This document shows, one piece after another, positions 24,401 to 36,137 of a stretch of 64,000 nucleotides of DNA. The position numbers and the translations under genes were made by a program. Source of the stretch: Eutypella sp. D-1 (taxonomy: Eukaryota > Ascomycota > Sordariomycetes > Xylariales > Diatrypaceae). Every line of letters begins with the position of its first letter. The first letter of the stretch is position 1. The notes under the pieces are model-generated. The model was not told the DNA's origin. It saw only the letters and a list, made by a program, of their open reading frames with translations, and made no database searches. The stretch lies in the NCBI GenBank assembly GCA_023313575.1, contig JAJTTP010000029.1, positions 248,001 through 312,000 of the forward strand, read 5' to 3'.

Positions 24401-24824
24401 TCGGCTAGAGATACAGTCAGTTCCTGTGTGTGCCAGCCTATCATAGAGGAGAACGAACCGAGATGATGTTCCTCTGGCCGGAGCTCCATTGCAGAACTCG
24501 GCCCGGTGTCGGCGGACGCAGTGCGAACATGGCACTGCAATATCTTTCCAGCTTGTGAACGACTACTGTATGGTATACTACTACTAACCTCGCCGATCGC
24601 ACTTCATCTTGAGTCTGCGACATTCTGAGCATCGGACATCAGCGCGCTATGACCATGACCCTAGACGTTTCAGAGATCGGGTTACCTTCACAACTGAAGC
24701 ACGGCCTCTGTTTTCGCGGCTTCTTGCCGGCTTTTCGTGCATCGTCGGGGCCTCCACCCCAACGCGTGTCATTCACGGGTGCGTCGGACGCGGCCGATTG
24801 GTCCGGTTGTAGTTCGTTCGTCAT
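21455..24824 (-). CDS. Zn2Cys6 transcription factor (second), 14 exons
   Basis: Exons (minus): 24824-24686, 24624-24589, 24534-23885, 23836-23601, 23550-23295, 23246-23224, 23175-23103, 23055-22934, 22885-22772, 22711-22643, 22595-22454, 22401-22258, 22209-22138 and 22084-21455. The sum is exactly 902 codons (901 aa). The zinc cluster spans exons 1-3: SCEEC, RRLKMKC, then CSHC and a last Cys, spacing C-x2-C-x6-C-x5-C-x2-C-x8-C. A Gln/Ser/Pro-rich region follows (about residues 100-260). The fungal-specific TF domain comes next, with PLWGLIMRLIQA, GMHRDGTRWNLP and FWECNAADIFQAH, and later LHRPYYAKALYEN. Thirteen introns in 3.4 kb and a 23-nt exon are striking, yet every junction keeps frame, so it appears functional. 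It is divergent from the flavin monooxygenase across only 389 bp. Confidence 0.88.
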
Positions 24825-25213
24825 CTCCGCGCGTATGATTGGGTTCAGTGGGTTGCATCGTCCGTGAACATAGATAACAAGGAGGTGTGTACCCGGATAT
24901 GGAATGCGCAAGACCAGGAAGGGCAGCATCGGGTTTGAGAAGTAATAGGACTTCGCCCGATCATGTGACGCGCTTAGAGGTTGGTAGTGCGGCAGTATTT
25001 CTCCACCGTGGCGGACCTCGGCAGCACCCAGCTCGTGAGCTACTAAGTTATCCCCGGCCCATCAATAAGCGTCTAATTGACTAAGTGGCGACACATCAAA
25101 TCGTCGGACGTAATCAGACGTGTTGTCTTAGTATGTAAAGCAGCAGAGCTGCATGGAGACTCAATGGACGGGAACAGCAGGAGACAACATTCAGCGTCTT
25201 TACATCTGCAGAA
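24825..25213. promoter_or_regulatory. Divergent promoter, TF2 / flavin monooxygenase
   Basis: A short 389-bp bidirectional upstream region is shared by the second regulator and the monooxygenase. This arrangement is common for a regulator and its target gene. No binding site could be assigned by eye. Confidence 0.55.
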
Positions 25214-27248
25214 ATGGCCCCCATGAGCGTTCACGAATTTGCCGCTGACAGTGATGTCGGCGTCGCCGACCTCAAGGCCAAAGTCCTCGTCAACAATGTC
25301 GAGCTGGAGGCTAGCCCTAAGCCTCCTGTCGCAGACGACTTTATGTACGACTTCAAGTACAACCACGGTCTTCCCACTACCGACGTTCTAGGAATCGAGA
25401 TTCCTACGGATTGTGATGCGCAGAAGGAAGCCGAGAAGGTTGTGGCGCGCCTCTCGGGGGTCATGAGAGCTGGAGATGCTCAAGCGTTCGCCGATCTGTT
25501 TCTTGAATATGGTGAATATCCCCTTTACACAAGATTGTAATGGTCTAACTGACTCGGTATGCAGGTGTTTGGCGCGATAAGCTGTCCTTCACCTGGGACT
25601 ACCGGACATTCAACTTCAAACCAGCAATCCTAAAGGCCGCTGGCGACCTTTTCCCAAAGGCCCAGGCTACCAACTTCAAGTTCCTCAGACCTACCCCCAA
25701 AGTTGTCTGTCATTATCCCAACTTTTCCCTGTTGCAATTCGTCGTGTCGTTCGAAACCGACGTCGTTGATGCTTCAGCGGTAATCAACGCGGTTCTCACC
25801 AAGGAGGGCTGGAAGATGTACACCATGCATACCGTTGCCGAGAAACTTAAGCAGTTCCCCGAGCTCCCCTCTGCTGACGGGCATATGACCGGACCCATCA
25901 GCTGGGAGGCGCAAAGGGCGAAGGACATTGATGCCGCCGACCCTGAAGTTCTAATCGTTGGTGGTGGTCAAAAGTGGGTATTTCTAATTTCCAACCCCGC
26001 TGATAGGTGTTGACATTTAGTAGTGGTCTCGCGATGGCCGCCCGGCTAAAGGCGCTCGGTATGGACAGTCTCATCATAGATCAGAGCGCCGAAGTTGGTG
26101 ATGTCTGGAAGAAGCGCTATGAATATCTGTCCCTTCATTTCCCCCATTGGGCTGATGACCTACCCTACTTCCCCTATCCCAAGCATTGGCCTACCTATAC
26201 TCCATCTCAGAAGCAAGGTATATATATGGAGTGGTACGCCTCGGCCCTTGAGCTCAACGTCTGGTGCAAATCGTCGGTCGTCAACGCCGAGCAAGACGAC
26301 CATGGTAACTGGGTTGTGGAGATTAACAAGGAGGGCAAGGAGACCCGAAAACTACATCCCAAGCAGATAATCATGGCCACCTCTCTCTGTGGTGCCCCTA
26401 TGACCCCTGCCATTCCTGGCATGGCCGACTACAAGGGCGGTGTCATCCGCCACTCGACTACACATGACAGTTCCCGCGATTTCGTCGGAAAGAAGGTCTG
26501 CGTCGTGGGTGCTTCATCCTCTGCATTCGACACTGCTTACGACTGCTCGCGCCGGGGCATCGATGTCACCCTTCTCCAACGATCTCCAACCTATATTATG
26601 TCTCTCACTCATTCCGTGCCCCGAATTATTGGCAACTACGCGCCTAATGCCGACGGCGACCGCCCGAATCTCGAGGAGCAGGACCGTCTCTTCTTTGCCA
26701 ACCCAATCGGACCTGGTGAGGAACTCGGCAGGCGTAGCGCCAAGGTCCTTGAGGACCTTGACCGGCCTCTGCTCGATGCGCTCCATGCCCGTGGTCTCAG
26801 AACATGGCGAGGCCAGCGTAGTACTGGTAGCGGGACGTTGGGTCAGACCCGCAACGGTGGCTTCTATTATGACGCCGGTGCTTGCGAGCACATCATTAAT
26901 GGCAAGATCAAAGTAGAGCCGGGTTACATTGAAAGGTTTACAGAGGATAAGGTGGTCCTGGATGGCGGCCGCGAGCGTCAATACGACCTGATCGTCTTCG
27001 CCACCGGCTTCTCCAACCCCATTGACTCGGTTCGAGCTACGCTTGGCGATAGAATCGCTAGTAAGTGTGGTCCGATTTGGGGAATTGACGAGGAAGGCGA
27101 GTTCAAGACGGTTTACAGGGAGAGCGGAGTGCCCAATCTATGGATTATGGCTGGCTACCTTCCGATGACCCGCTTCCATTCAAAGCTACTTGCTATGCGA
27201 TTGAAGGCTCTGAAAGAAGGCATATCCCTACCCCCTTACAAGCAGTAG
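25214..27248 (+). CDS. Flavin-containing monooxygenase with NTF2-like N-terminal region
   Basis: Three exons: 25214-25511, 25565-25973 and 26021-27248, giving 645 codons (644 aa). Residues about 75-195 (KVVARLSGVMRAGD to the WKMYTMHTV strand) resemble an NTF2/SnoaL-like fold. The catalytic part begins at about residue 230 with the FAD-binding GGGQNSG, whose codons are split by intron 2. It continues with the GDVWKKRYEYLSLHFP block, an NADPH-binding VVGASSSAFD and the C-terminal FATGF motif. This is the group that includes class B flavin monooxygenases and YUCCA-like enzymes. It probably oxygenates a small molecule in the cytosol with NADPH and O2; hydroxylation versus Baeyer-Villiger activity cannot be told from sequence. 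As a divergent neighbour of a regulator it is a good tailoring-enzyme candidate. Confidence 0.9.
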
Positions 27249-27962
27249 ATATCCTATGTAGTATTTTCGTGGTTCATGATGGTATTGACAAGCTTTGGTG
27301 AGCATACTTCACACGGAGAATCCACCTTATTTTGCTTGCTACCAAGTACCATACAATTGTGGACCCGACAGAGCAAGTTCTCATACAGTTGTCTTTCTGG
27401 CCTAGGTAACTAGAGAGTGTAATTGGTATATTACTTGCTAGATGGCGAAAGGATTCATTGATCTATATCTTATGGTTTTCTGCACATAATACGATTGGTC
27501 CCGGTATCAGAGGACTTCCCGCTTATTTTCCGATATTCAATGCATACGGGCTGGTCTCAGACGACTATATCAAATATAAGCATTGTCTCTACATATAAAT
27601 ACATTATCGAGGCTAAGAAGTATCCTGATCGACCATCATATCCCGTAGTATATGTGCTGAAGGGGCCGCGGTTATAGACGAGACACGAACCTCCCTCATC
27701 CCGTCATTGCCAGGGCTCAACCAGAGACAACACACCGTTTCAAATTATACTTTCTCCATTACTTCATTTAATCCCATTGACTTGAATTATTGTCACAGTG
27801 CGTTACGTTGACCCCAGGTACCAAGTGGTTCTATTGTGGCATGATGAAGTGAAGCACGAGGGTCTATCTAATACGTGCCAGTGCACTGCGACCCATGCAT
27901 CTATCACATGACAACTATGGAAATATTTCAAGGGACGTGACTTCGCATGTCTTCAGCTTGGC
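27249..27962. other. Intergenic between convergent FMO and AKR genes
   Basis: A 714-bp spacer at two 3' ends. No gene or repeat was recognised. Confidence 0.5.
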
Positions 27963-29206
27963 TTATTTTGATCCAACGGGACCATACCAGTCATCAAACC
28001 CGAGGTCGAACCCCCACAGAGGGGTGTTGATCCGCTGCGCCTTGCCCTTAGCAGCCAGACCGTCAAGAACAGCCAAGTCCTCCTTGGAGAGTGAGATAAC
28101 TTCCTTGTTACTGGAAATGCGTTTCTCGGTAACGGATTTCGGTATTACGACAACACCCTTGTTTACATGGTAGCTGATCAGGATCGTGGCGGCCGAAACA
28201 CCATTCTTTTCGGCAATCTTCTTTATCTCGTCGTCGGACATGATTGGAGCCCCTAGTTAAGTCAGCAAATCTGGTCGAACCGACGCTAACCTAAGCTTAC
28301 CGGTGGAACCAAGAGGCGAATATGCTTCGAGCAAAATGCCGAGCTTTTCGCAGTGCGCTTTGAGCTCGTGCTGAGGGAGGAAGGGGTGTAGCTCGACTTG
28401 ATTTACGGCAGGCACTATCGTCCACGTTTTCCGAAGTTGCTCTAAGTAGGGAATTGACCAGTTGGCAAGTCCAATCGCCTTGACCTTACCCGACTTGTAG
28501 ACCTCTTCCATCTGTCGCCACGTCTCACCCTGATCCCATGATCGGTCAACGGAGCGGGTGCCGTCGGAGTTAAGCGGAAGTAGCTCGCTCGTCTCGTTCT
28601 ATTCACGAATTAGCGGCGTAGAGCTCAAGGAGCATCAAAGGGCTTACTGGAACGAGTCGAACCGGCCAGTGAATAAGCTAATGGTAATAGTCAGTCCCAG
28701 CTGTGCAAGATGATATACCTCAGCGGCTTACATAAAGGTCGAGGTAGTCCGTTCCCAGGGCATCAAGGGTCTTTTGCAGACCCTCCTTCACGTCGGGCTG
28801 GTGGGTATTCCATAGCTTGCTCGTGATAAAAATCTCTTCACGGGGAATGCCACTGTCTTTAATTCCCTGGCCAACTTCATTCTCGTTACCTAGAAATATT
28901 GTCAGCCTAGCTGTCAATCTATCGGCGCCAGTTCAACTTACCGTAGATGCTACGCATGGTTAGCGAGAACTAGTGTAAGGAGCATGAGAAACTTACAGGG
29001 CGGCATCAATATGACGATAACCATCCTTGAGGGCATAAGCCACGGATTTTCGAACCTCGCCGGGCTCAGATTTCCACGTTCCTGTTTATAATGTTGGTGT
29101 TAGGAGCGGACACAGAGCATGATAGGCATGGGCATGGGCACTAACCGAGACCGATGGCGGGAATCTGAGCGCCAGTGTTGAGCGTGAAGTGAGTGGGAGG
29201 AGCCAT
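27963..29206 (-). CDS. Aldo/keto reductase
   Basis: Seven exons (minus): 29206-29146, 29081-28997, 28949-28942, 28889-28732, 28677-28648, 28598-28301 and 28252-27963. The sum is 310 codons (309 aa), the standard AKR size. All four catalytic residues are present: Asp (HIDAA), Tyr (IYGNE), Lys (ITSKLW) and His (LIHWP). The (beta/alpha)8 signatures [13 protein letters not shown] and VIPKSV follow. Exon 3 is only 8 nt and carries the catalytic Tyr codon. The enzyme would reduce aldehydes or ketones with NADPH in the cytosol; similar fungal AKRs act in xylose or glycerol metabolism and in polyketide tailoring. Its place beside the monooxygenase makes a tailoring role possible, but a primary-metabolism role is equally compatible. 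Confidence 0.9.
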
Positions 29207-30261
29207 TGTGCTTGCTTAACAGTATCGTCCCTTGAAGCGCTTGAGCGAAGGCAAAAGAGTTAAAGCAAATGCCAGGCTCTTTAAAAAGTACCTAGTTGAT
29301 CCTCGGGGTGGTTCCCGTCGTTCTAGACGTAATTAGGGTGGTTACATGTATAGGGGGAAAACGATCGATCGGGATACCGAGGAAAATGCCCATGGAAGTA
29401 TGGAGCCCTCCACCGGACATATTTCCTCGGGATTATGTGACGATCGGTCGAGATGTACGGGGAGCCAGAGCCGGTCGAGTTTCTCCCCACAATTCGTGGA
29501 GTGCCTGAAGTTAGCGTACGGCTATCTGCTTATCCCCGATTTCCACTCCACGTTTACCCCTGAACGCCAAGCCGAGCCAAGTCAGCATGTACTGTTTACG
29601 CGACTATTAACAAAATAATGCATCAACTATGTACTGTGCTACTGTTGTACGTGGACCACAATCGTTGCCGTTGTTACTATCACTACCTTGGTTGTAGCCA
29701 CTGTTGCTGCCTGTGTTGCTACTAATACTATTGCTTCTGTTGGTCCTAACTATTACCACTGCTATTATCAATATCTCCTATCTTTTCTATCAGACCGTAA
29801 AAATTGATTATTAAAGAACGAGAATGATGGTTAGCCTCGACAGTATTACTAATAACAGTACTAATTAATAATAGGAACGGTAGGTAGTTATTTGCGTCGT
29901 GCTTTTATTTCCTTTGGGTCTAATATGCATTATTCATATAATGTTACTGGGGTGGAAGAGATTATCACATGGATAATCTAACAGCCGGATCCGAAAGTTG
30001 TACATTCCTTAAATGTATAAATCTCTTTATAATTATTACGAATTATTTTCAAGATGGCCCGGCAAGCGCCTAGCCGCTTCTTTTCGTCGTCAACACGATC
30101 GAAAATATTTCCGATGTACAAATACAAGACGGACAATAGCAACATGTAATACGAACCGCAAATTTCGAGTTAATCCAAACGAATCTAGTAGACACAGAAT
30201 ATATCTTTCCATACTTTGCATAGTAAGAACTTTCTCCTCTTAGCCCATTCAACAAAACATC
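29207..30261. other. Divergent spacer AKR / lactonase with degenerate triplet tract
   Basis: This 1-kb spacer holds both promoters. Around 29660-29770 is an imperfect trinucleotide-rich tract (GTT/GCT/ACT-type on +, AAC/AGC/AGT on -) without a credible gene. The part from 29780 to 30240 is AT-rich. Confidence 0.5.
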
Positions 30262-31578
30262 ATGAAACACCAAATCCTCGTGTCAGGAGAGCGAGCCAAC
30301 TTCACTACTCTTGAATTTGACTCTGATCAAAAACGGTTGAGTGTTCTAGCCAACTATGGAGCGCCTTATAATGCTTCATGGGTTGAACGTTCATCGTCTC
30401 AAGGAAGCATTGATCGTCTCATTGGGTTGTCAGAGGGTATCGAGTCGGGTCTCCTATATACCTTTGAGATTGACCACACACAGAAGACTTGTAAAATAAC
30501 AAGTCAACAGTCAACATTGGGGGCGCCTGGTCATTGTAAGTAGGCGCTTTCTATCTTCTACCGTTATTGGTCCCGTTATTGATGTTACTGGGTTAGTCAC
30601 TGCATTACAAGATAATTCCGCCCTAGCGCTCGGTACAGTGAGTCACACTTTATTAATAAACGCTCTGCCCTTGCCGCTCACTATCAGTAGTATCTAGGTG
30701 GCTCTGTAGCCCTATATCCCATCTCTATCAGCGATACAGACGAATTCCTCCTTGCTGATGCTCCCCGAACGGAAGTTTTCCCCAAATTCCCCTACGAGTC
30801 GGTTGGGCATGGCCCAAATATAGGCAGACAGCGACAATGTCACGTACATCAGATTCTCGAGGACAAGAAAGGTTTTATATATGCTCCAGACCTGGGAGCA
30901 GATCGCGTCTGGATCTTTCAGCGTAACAAAATGGATTTGGAATTACGTGGCTGGCTCCAGTGTCCTCCCGGAACTGGCGCTCGACATGCCGTGCTGACAC
31001 CCGATGGTATGATTTTCTTAACCCATAGAGAATCAAGCTTACAAGTCGCAGAGTCAATAATGTATGTCATCGGAGAGCTCTCGCACACGGTACTGGCCTT
31101 CAATTTGTCGACTAGTCCTGCTGAAGCTATCATGCCTATCGATGGTTTCGCCCCCAATATTATCCCATCAACTGTTCATCCTGATCATCAGTTCATGATG
31201 GATTCCTCCGAGATTTGCCTCCACCCCAGCATCCCGAATGTCTTATATGTCAGTAACAGGTGGGAAAGACACATTGCCCAGCGCGAGCCTCATCTCAAGA
31301 ACGTCCCCGAGGAGCTGCCGCCAGGTGACAGTGTAGCCATCATTCTGCTCTCAGATGACGGCAGGAAGGTGGAAAGAATAAAACATGTGCGGACCAATGT
31401 TGATGTCATCCGCGGCATGCGGCTCAGCGTCGATGGTAGGTTTGTCGTGGTGCTTGGCCAGGAGGCTGGTGGTATTGAGATTTACGAGATCAGCGGAAAG
31501 AGAGGCGAGAATTGGACGCTTGTGGTTGGCTTAAATGAGAACTTAGAGAGTGGGATAAAGCATGCCGTCTGGTTATAG
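30262..31578 (+). CDS. Lactonase-type seven-bladed beta-propeller protein
   Basis: Exons 30262-30535, 30597-30637 and 30691-31578 give 401 codons (400 aa). Features of the 6-phosphogluconolactonase / carboxy-muconate cyclase propeller family are visible. These are an early LEFD strand, the ALGTYLGGSVALYPI block made by joining exons 2 and 3, CHVHQI followed by a DLGADRVWIF blade, ARHAVLTPDG, and repeated late blades such as VLYVSNRWE and RGMRLSVDGRFVVVLGQ. No signal peptide is seen, so it is probably intracellular. It may hydrolyse or form a lactone or open an aromatic-derived ring; the substrate is not predictable. Such genes occur both in sugar-acid catabolism and in metabolite clusters. 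Confidence 0.85.
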
Positions 31579-32477
31579 AACGGGCTGCAGTATCGCCGCG
31601 ACAAGTATGGCACCAAGCTACGGAACTGGGGTAAAACAAGATGGCCAGCCTTTAAGATGATAACATTCCAATTCCATTTTGTAGTAGTGACCTTTTGTCA
31701 CTGTGTCATTACATACAGGGGTAAAGCTCGATAATGATAGTTAGTTTTCGGGTCGATACATAACACCACACCGAGGCGGATATAGATAGTCCAATTAGTT
31801 AGAGATGCATAGTGGTTGTAATATAGTCGAATTTTCCCCGGTGATAATGGCCGGGAAATAATAAACCATGAATATATCCTCACAAAGTGAGGTTGATGTT
31901 AAGGGACATACCTTGCCGCTGATTTCATGTAGACCCGAGAATTTCTCAACGTTACGTCTTACCACTATACTCCACTACTCCAATGAAGTAATATGACTCT
32001 AGGAGGTTCAACTTACCGATTATGCATGGTAGTGTGAATTGAACCACGCGCGATCTGAATCATCCATAAATTAAAGGTTGTAAGTAAATTATGTCCGATG
32101 GTCAGGGATCTATACGTAGCTCGGCAGTTCCCGCCACCTCTACTTCACATTACACTTCCAGTAGCTTCGGTGAAACTTACTAGTTAGAATAGTCTAACGT
32201 CAGAGACAATCCAACTTAATTTTCATTAACACCAATAAGTTATCTACTGGTTCAGCTTGTCCGAGGTTATCCAGAGCGTTGGGCTAATACCCCATGGGGA
32301 CTCCACAATGTCTAGGGTCAATATCCCCTCAGAATGTATGGGGTGTGGAAAGCTTAAAAGGGAACTCCCTTCCACAGCCTTGGAACTTTACCACATGGTT
32401 CATCTGGTCTTTTCTTTGCGACAATCATAGCCTCATTATCTAGTAGAACATTGTTTCCAGCAAAGGACTAAGCCAAC
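31579..32477 (+). promoter_or_regulatory. Intergenic upstream of the sugar transporter
   Basis: This 0.9-kb tandem spacer holds the 3' UTR of the lactonase gene and the promoter of the transporter. A CT/TC-rich stretch just before the ATG is ordinary for fungal leaders. Nothing further was recognised. Confidence 0.45.
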
Positions 32478-34360
32478 ATGGCAAGCATTGATCGCAATGA
32501 TGAGGTCCAGCCTTCAAGTATTCTTGAGGGTGGAAAGGATCACATTAGCGAGGAGAAGCAAGTCTCCAACATGTTTGCCAATGCCGCTGCAGCAACTGGT
32601 CAGTATGATTATTCATCGTCGTCTCGAATGCTTTTGCTGAGGTTCAATCAGACAAGGAGCATGGCATGAGCTTGCTTCAAGGTATAAAACTTTACCCCAA
32701 GGCCATTTTCTGGGCTGCCGTCATCTCTCTAGGATGCGCCATGGAAGGCTACGGCATTGCCCTGATTGGGAACTTTTACGCCTTTGCGCCCTTCAACCGC
32801 AAATACGGCGAACTTCAGCCAGACGGAAGTTACCAGGTACCCGCCAGTTGGCAGTCTGGTATTTCCAACGGTGCGCAGTGTGGTCAGATTATTGGTCTAT
32901 TGCGTACGTGCTACCCGTCTACATTGCCTTGGTTCGACTGCTAATCATTTCCAAGTTACTGGCTACGGTGTTGAGCGATTTGGCTACCGACCCTTCATCC
33001 TCACTATCTTATTCTACCAGAGTGCTATAACCACTATCTTCTTCTGTGCTCCTAGTGTGAAGATTCTGCTTGTGGCTGAGTGTCTGGCGGGTATCGCTTT
33101 TGGTGTCTTTATGTCAGGTAAGTAGGCCGTTTCATATCGATTTCGGGAACAGCAAATTTAACGTTTACAGTTGCCATCTCTTACGCGAGTGAAGTTTGCC
33201 CTGTAGCTCTTCGAGGTTACCTCACCACATGGGGCAATTCGTGTTGGGGCATTGGTCAGCTTCTGGCTATCGCTGTCATTAAAAGCATGTTCGGTCGGGA
33301 TGACCAGTGGGCGTATCGCATCCCTTACGGCCTTCAGGTTTGTTGTTCTCTGTCGATTCCTAGTTCGAACTTGGTCTAACTGACAATCCTCAAGTGGATG
33401 TGGTTCCCTCCTCTTATTCTTGGCATCACTTTCGCCCCCGAGTCTCCCTGGTGGCTAGTTCGTAAAGGACGGTATGAGGATGCCAAAAAAAGTCTACTTC
33501 GGCTTACTTCACCTAAGAGAGACCCCACTTTCGACGCCAGCGAAACTGTCGACATGATCAGGCACACAAACGAGCTAGAGAAAGACTTAACTGAGGGTGC
33601 TAGCTATTTGGACTGCTTCAAGGGGACTAACTTACGACGAACCGAGATTGTCTGCATGCTTTTTGTGTCACAGAACCTGGCTGGTAACACCTTCTCCAAC
33701 TACTCGACTTACTTCTTTGAGCAGGCTGGTTTGACTGGCGAGGCTCCCTATAACTTTGCCCTCGGCCAGTACGGCCTTAACACCATTGGTGCCTTCGTCA
33801 CTTGGGCTTTCATGGCTTGGGGTGTGGGTCGTCGGACACTGTTTCTGTATGGCCTTACCGGCCTGTTCTTCACCCTACTTACGATCGGTTTCATGGGTCT
33901 CGTACCCGAGTCCCAAAATCAGGCCGCCTCGCTGGCCACAGGAGCTCTCATGCTTGTCTGGGCCGCGTTCTACCAGTTCTCCGTCGGCACGGTTTCTTTT
34001 TCACTCGTCGCCGAGATGTCTACCCGTCGCCTTCAGGTCAAGACTGTCGCATTGTCTCGCGTTGCCTACAATGTGGCTGCTATCGTTGTCAACGTCCTCA
34101 CCCCTCACATGATCAACCCCACTGCCTGGAATTGGGGCAACTACGCCGGTTTCTTCTGGGCTGGGACCACTTTCCTTATGCTGATTTACCATTTCTTCAG
34201 GCTTCCCGAGCCTTCTGGACGCTCGTTTGCCGAGATGGATCTTCTTTTTGAGCGTCGCACTCCGGCAAGGAAGTTCAGGACGGCCAATATCAACGCCTTT
34301 GACACCGCTCTCCGACATCAGATCGCTGAAGATAAGCCCTCAGTTGCTCATCTCGACTGA
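32478..34360 (+). CDS. MFS sugar transporter (alpha-glucoside/maltose permease-like)
   Basis: Exons 32478-32598, 32652-32903, 32956-33117, 33171-33337 and 33395-34360 give 556 codons (555 aa), typical for a 12-TM sugar permease. TM1 begins near residue 60 (AIFWAAVISLGCAMEGYG) and is followed by the extracellular loop (AFAPFNRKYGE), VERFGYRPF between TM2 and TM3, and SYASEVCPVALRGYL, the PESPR/PxxxRG-type sugar transporter motif. PESPWWLVRKGR and the central loop come next, and then helices 7-12. The overall resemblance is to fungal MAL-type proton symporters rather than hexose facilitators. It would import an oligosaccharide or related sugar across the plasma membrane. With the Gfo/Idh/MocA gene 1.8 kb downstream it may belong to a small catabolic group. 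Confidence 0.88.
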
Positions 34361-36137
34361 GAGAGTTCATGAGGCGTCCGTAAAGGCTTGTGTTGTTACG
34401 AGGCGAAGGGCTGCAACGTGTGGACTCTTTAGGGGTTGAAAGATTTTGCGTAAATGGGCACTTTGAGCATTATTCAATGGCTAGGATGAAACTCGCGATA
34501 GGTTTCACCATGTGTCTGGAGGAACAAGACGTTCTGGACTTACAATATCCCAAGGGTCAAGTTCTACGGGTTCGAACGCCAGTGTAGATACGTAAATCAT
34601 TCGTTTTCATTCTGCCGGAGGACACGCAAAGGCAATTGAAGTAGATACAAGATGTAGTTGGTGGAGAGACGTCTGCCACGGTCGGGGAAACATAGGTGGA
34701 TAAGGAACTTAATGATGAGATAGTCAAGCAGTCTGCTATACCAGTCTGATAAACTGCGTCCCCTCGACTTATATGTCTGTATGGAGTTCCTTCTTGTCTA
34801 AATAACTTATCTGGGGGATTCCTAGAAGGTAGATTACGAGGCTTTCGTACCAGCTATCGTACCATAAATTATGTCCAGTCACCGCGGTCGTCTCCGGTGG
34901 TACGATCCGTGATGACTTCCAGTGGTAAGATCTCAGGGAGTCTAAGGCCACATACGCGGCCTGGGTAAACCCGATAGTCCCACTGTTACGGTAGCATCAA
35001 CCCCTTTCTCACTCCGCCAGAGCGGTGTAATTGCGCATGTCGCTCGACCAAAGTAGAGAGTCAATACACCGTGAGTACGAACATGAATAAGCGCTCGGAT
35101 TGTACACACATTCAGACGGAAAGAGATCTACGGTGTGGCTACATATTTACTGGTTAAACGTACAGGGGAGTACAGGCCGCGACATATGTAAGTTGAATAC
35201 AACTCAGCAGAATTCTCAGCTGAAGCGCAAATGAAGGTAACTGGCTTTTAAAACGGCACTAGAAGACACGAGCCATCGTCACATAGACATATCATCTACT
35301 GGAAACCAAGCACCTATTCAGGCGACGGACAAACACTACGATCATTCGTGTAATCCGTCAAGCATGGCGATTAGACGAGACCGATACAGTTCAGGCGGGA
35401 TCCCTACCTACACAGGAAATGAGAGACTAGCGAGAAATTGCCAATCTTTCTACAGGACAGAGCGCAGAGCAGCCACAAAGGTAGTCGGATTCAAGGTGAG
35501 GCTAGACACTCGGCGGGGAGGTGGGGAGACTATAATAGTAGAAGCATATCAAGGTAGACCTTGCACATCATTTGTAGAGAGCGAACCTCTTAACGCATAC
35601 CACCACTCCGCGTACGATGACGGGGGTAAAAGAAGCAAGCAAAGCGGAGAACGGAGATATTTGGTCAAGCCCCACGTACCGTAACTAAAGCCGGGGTTCA
35701 TACATGACAACCTCGGAACCCCACAAACCGGACATAACTAATTTAGCGTCTAGGTCGGAGATACTTACTGGGGAACAATCGGACATAAACAACATCCACA
35801 TGGTCACAGTCCGAAGAAAATCCCTATTTCGCATGCACGAGCTCCGGTGCTGCCTCGGATAACAGTCCTTGCAGGCCAGCCGACCAAAATGCCCGTCCGG
35901 TCTAGGAGTGAAGAATGTTTCAAGACGCCCGGCCCTGGAATCGGACTCAGGGGCCGGGGTTGGGATGCCCACCAATTCGTCGAGTAACGTGCTTGATATA
36001 AACCCGGAGATGAGGCGATGGAAGTTATAGAGCCTTAATTCCACCGCCTCTTACCTCATACGATACTATCACCTCTTACATCACTCGTGGTTATACGAGC
36101 AGAATAGTCTAAATATCACCATTGCCTCACAGACGAG
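34361..36137. other. Intergenic, 1.8 kb
   Basis: Spacer between the sugar transporter and the dehydrogenase. Open frames at 34390-34587 and 35364-35684 have no recognisable domain and no splice continuity. No RNA gene or transposon frame was seen. Confidence 0.5.

Noticed and set aside
34560..34590. B-box-like GGGTTCGAA sequence
   Set aside because: The flanks do not form a T-stem and there is no upstream tRNA body.
35364..35684. 106-aa open frame in the 34-36 kb spacer
   Set aside because: No family resemblance, no splice continuity and no supporting context.
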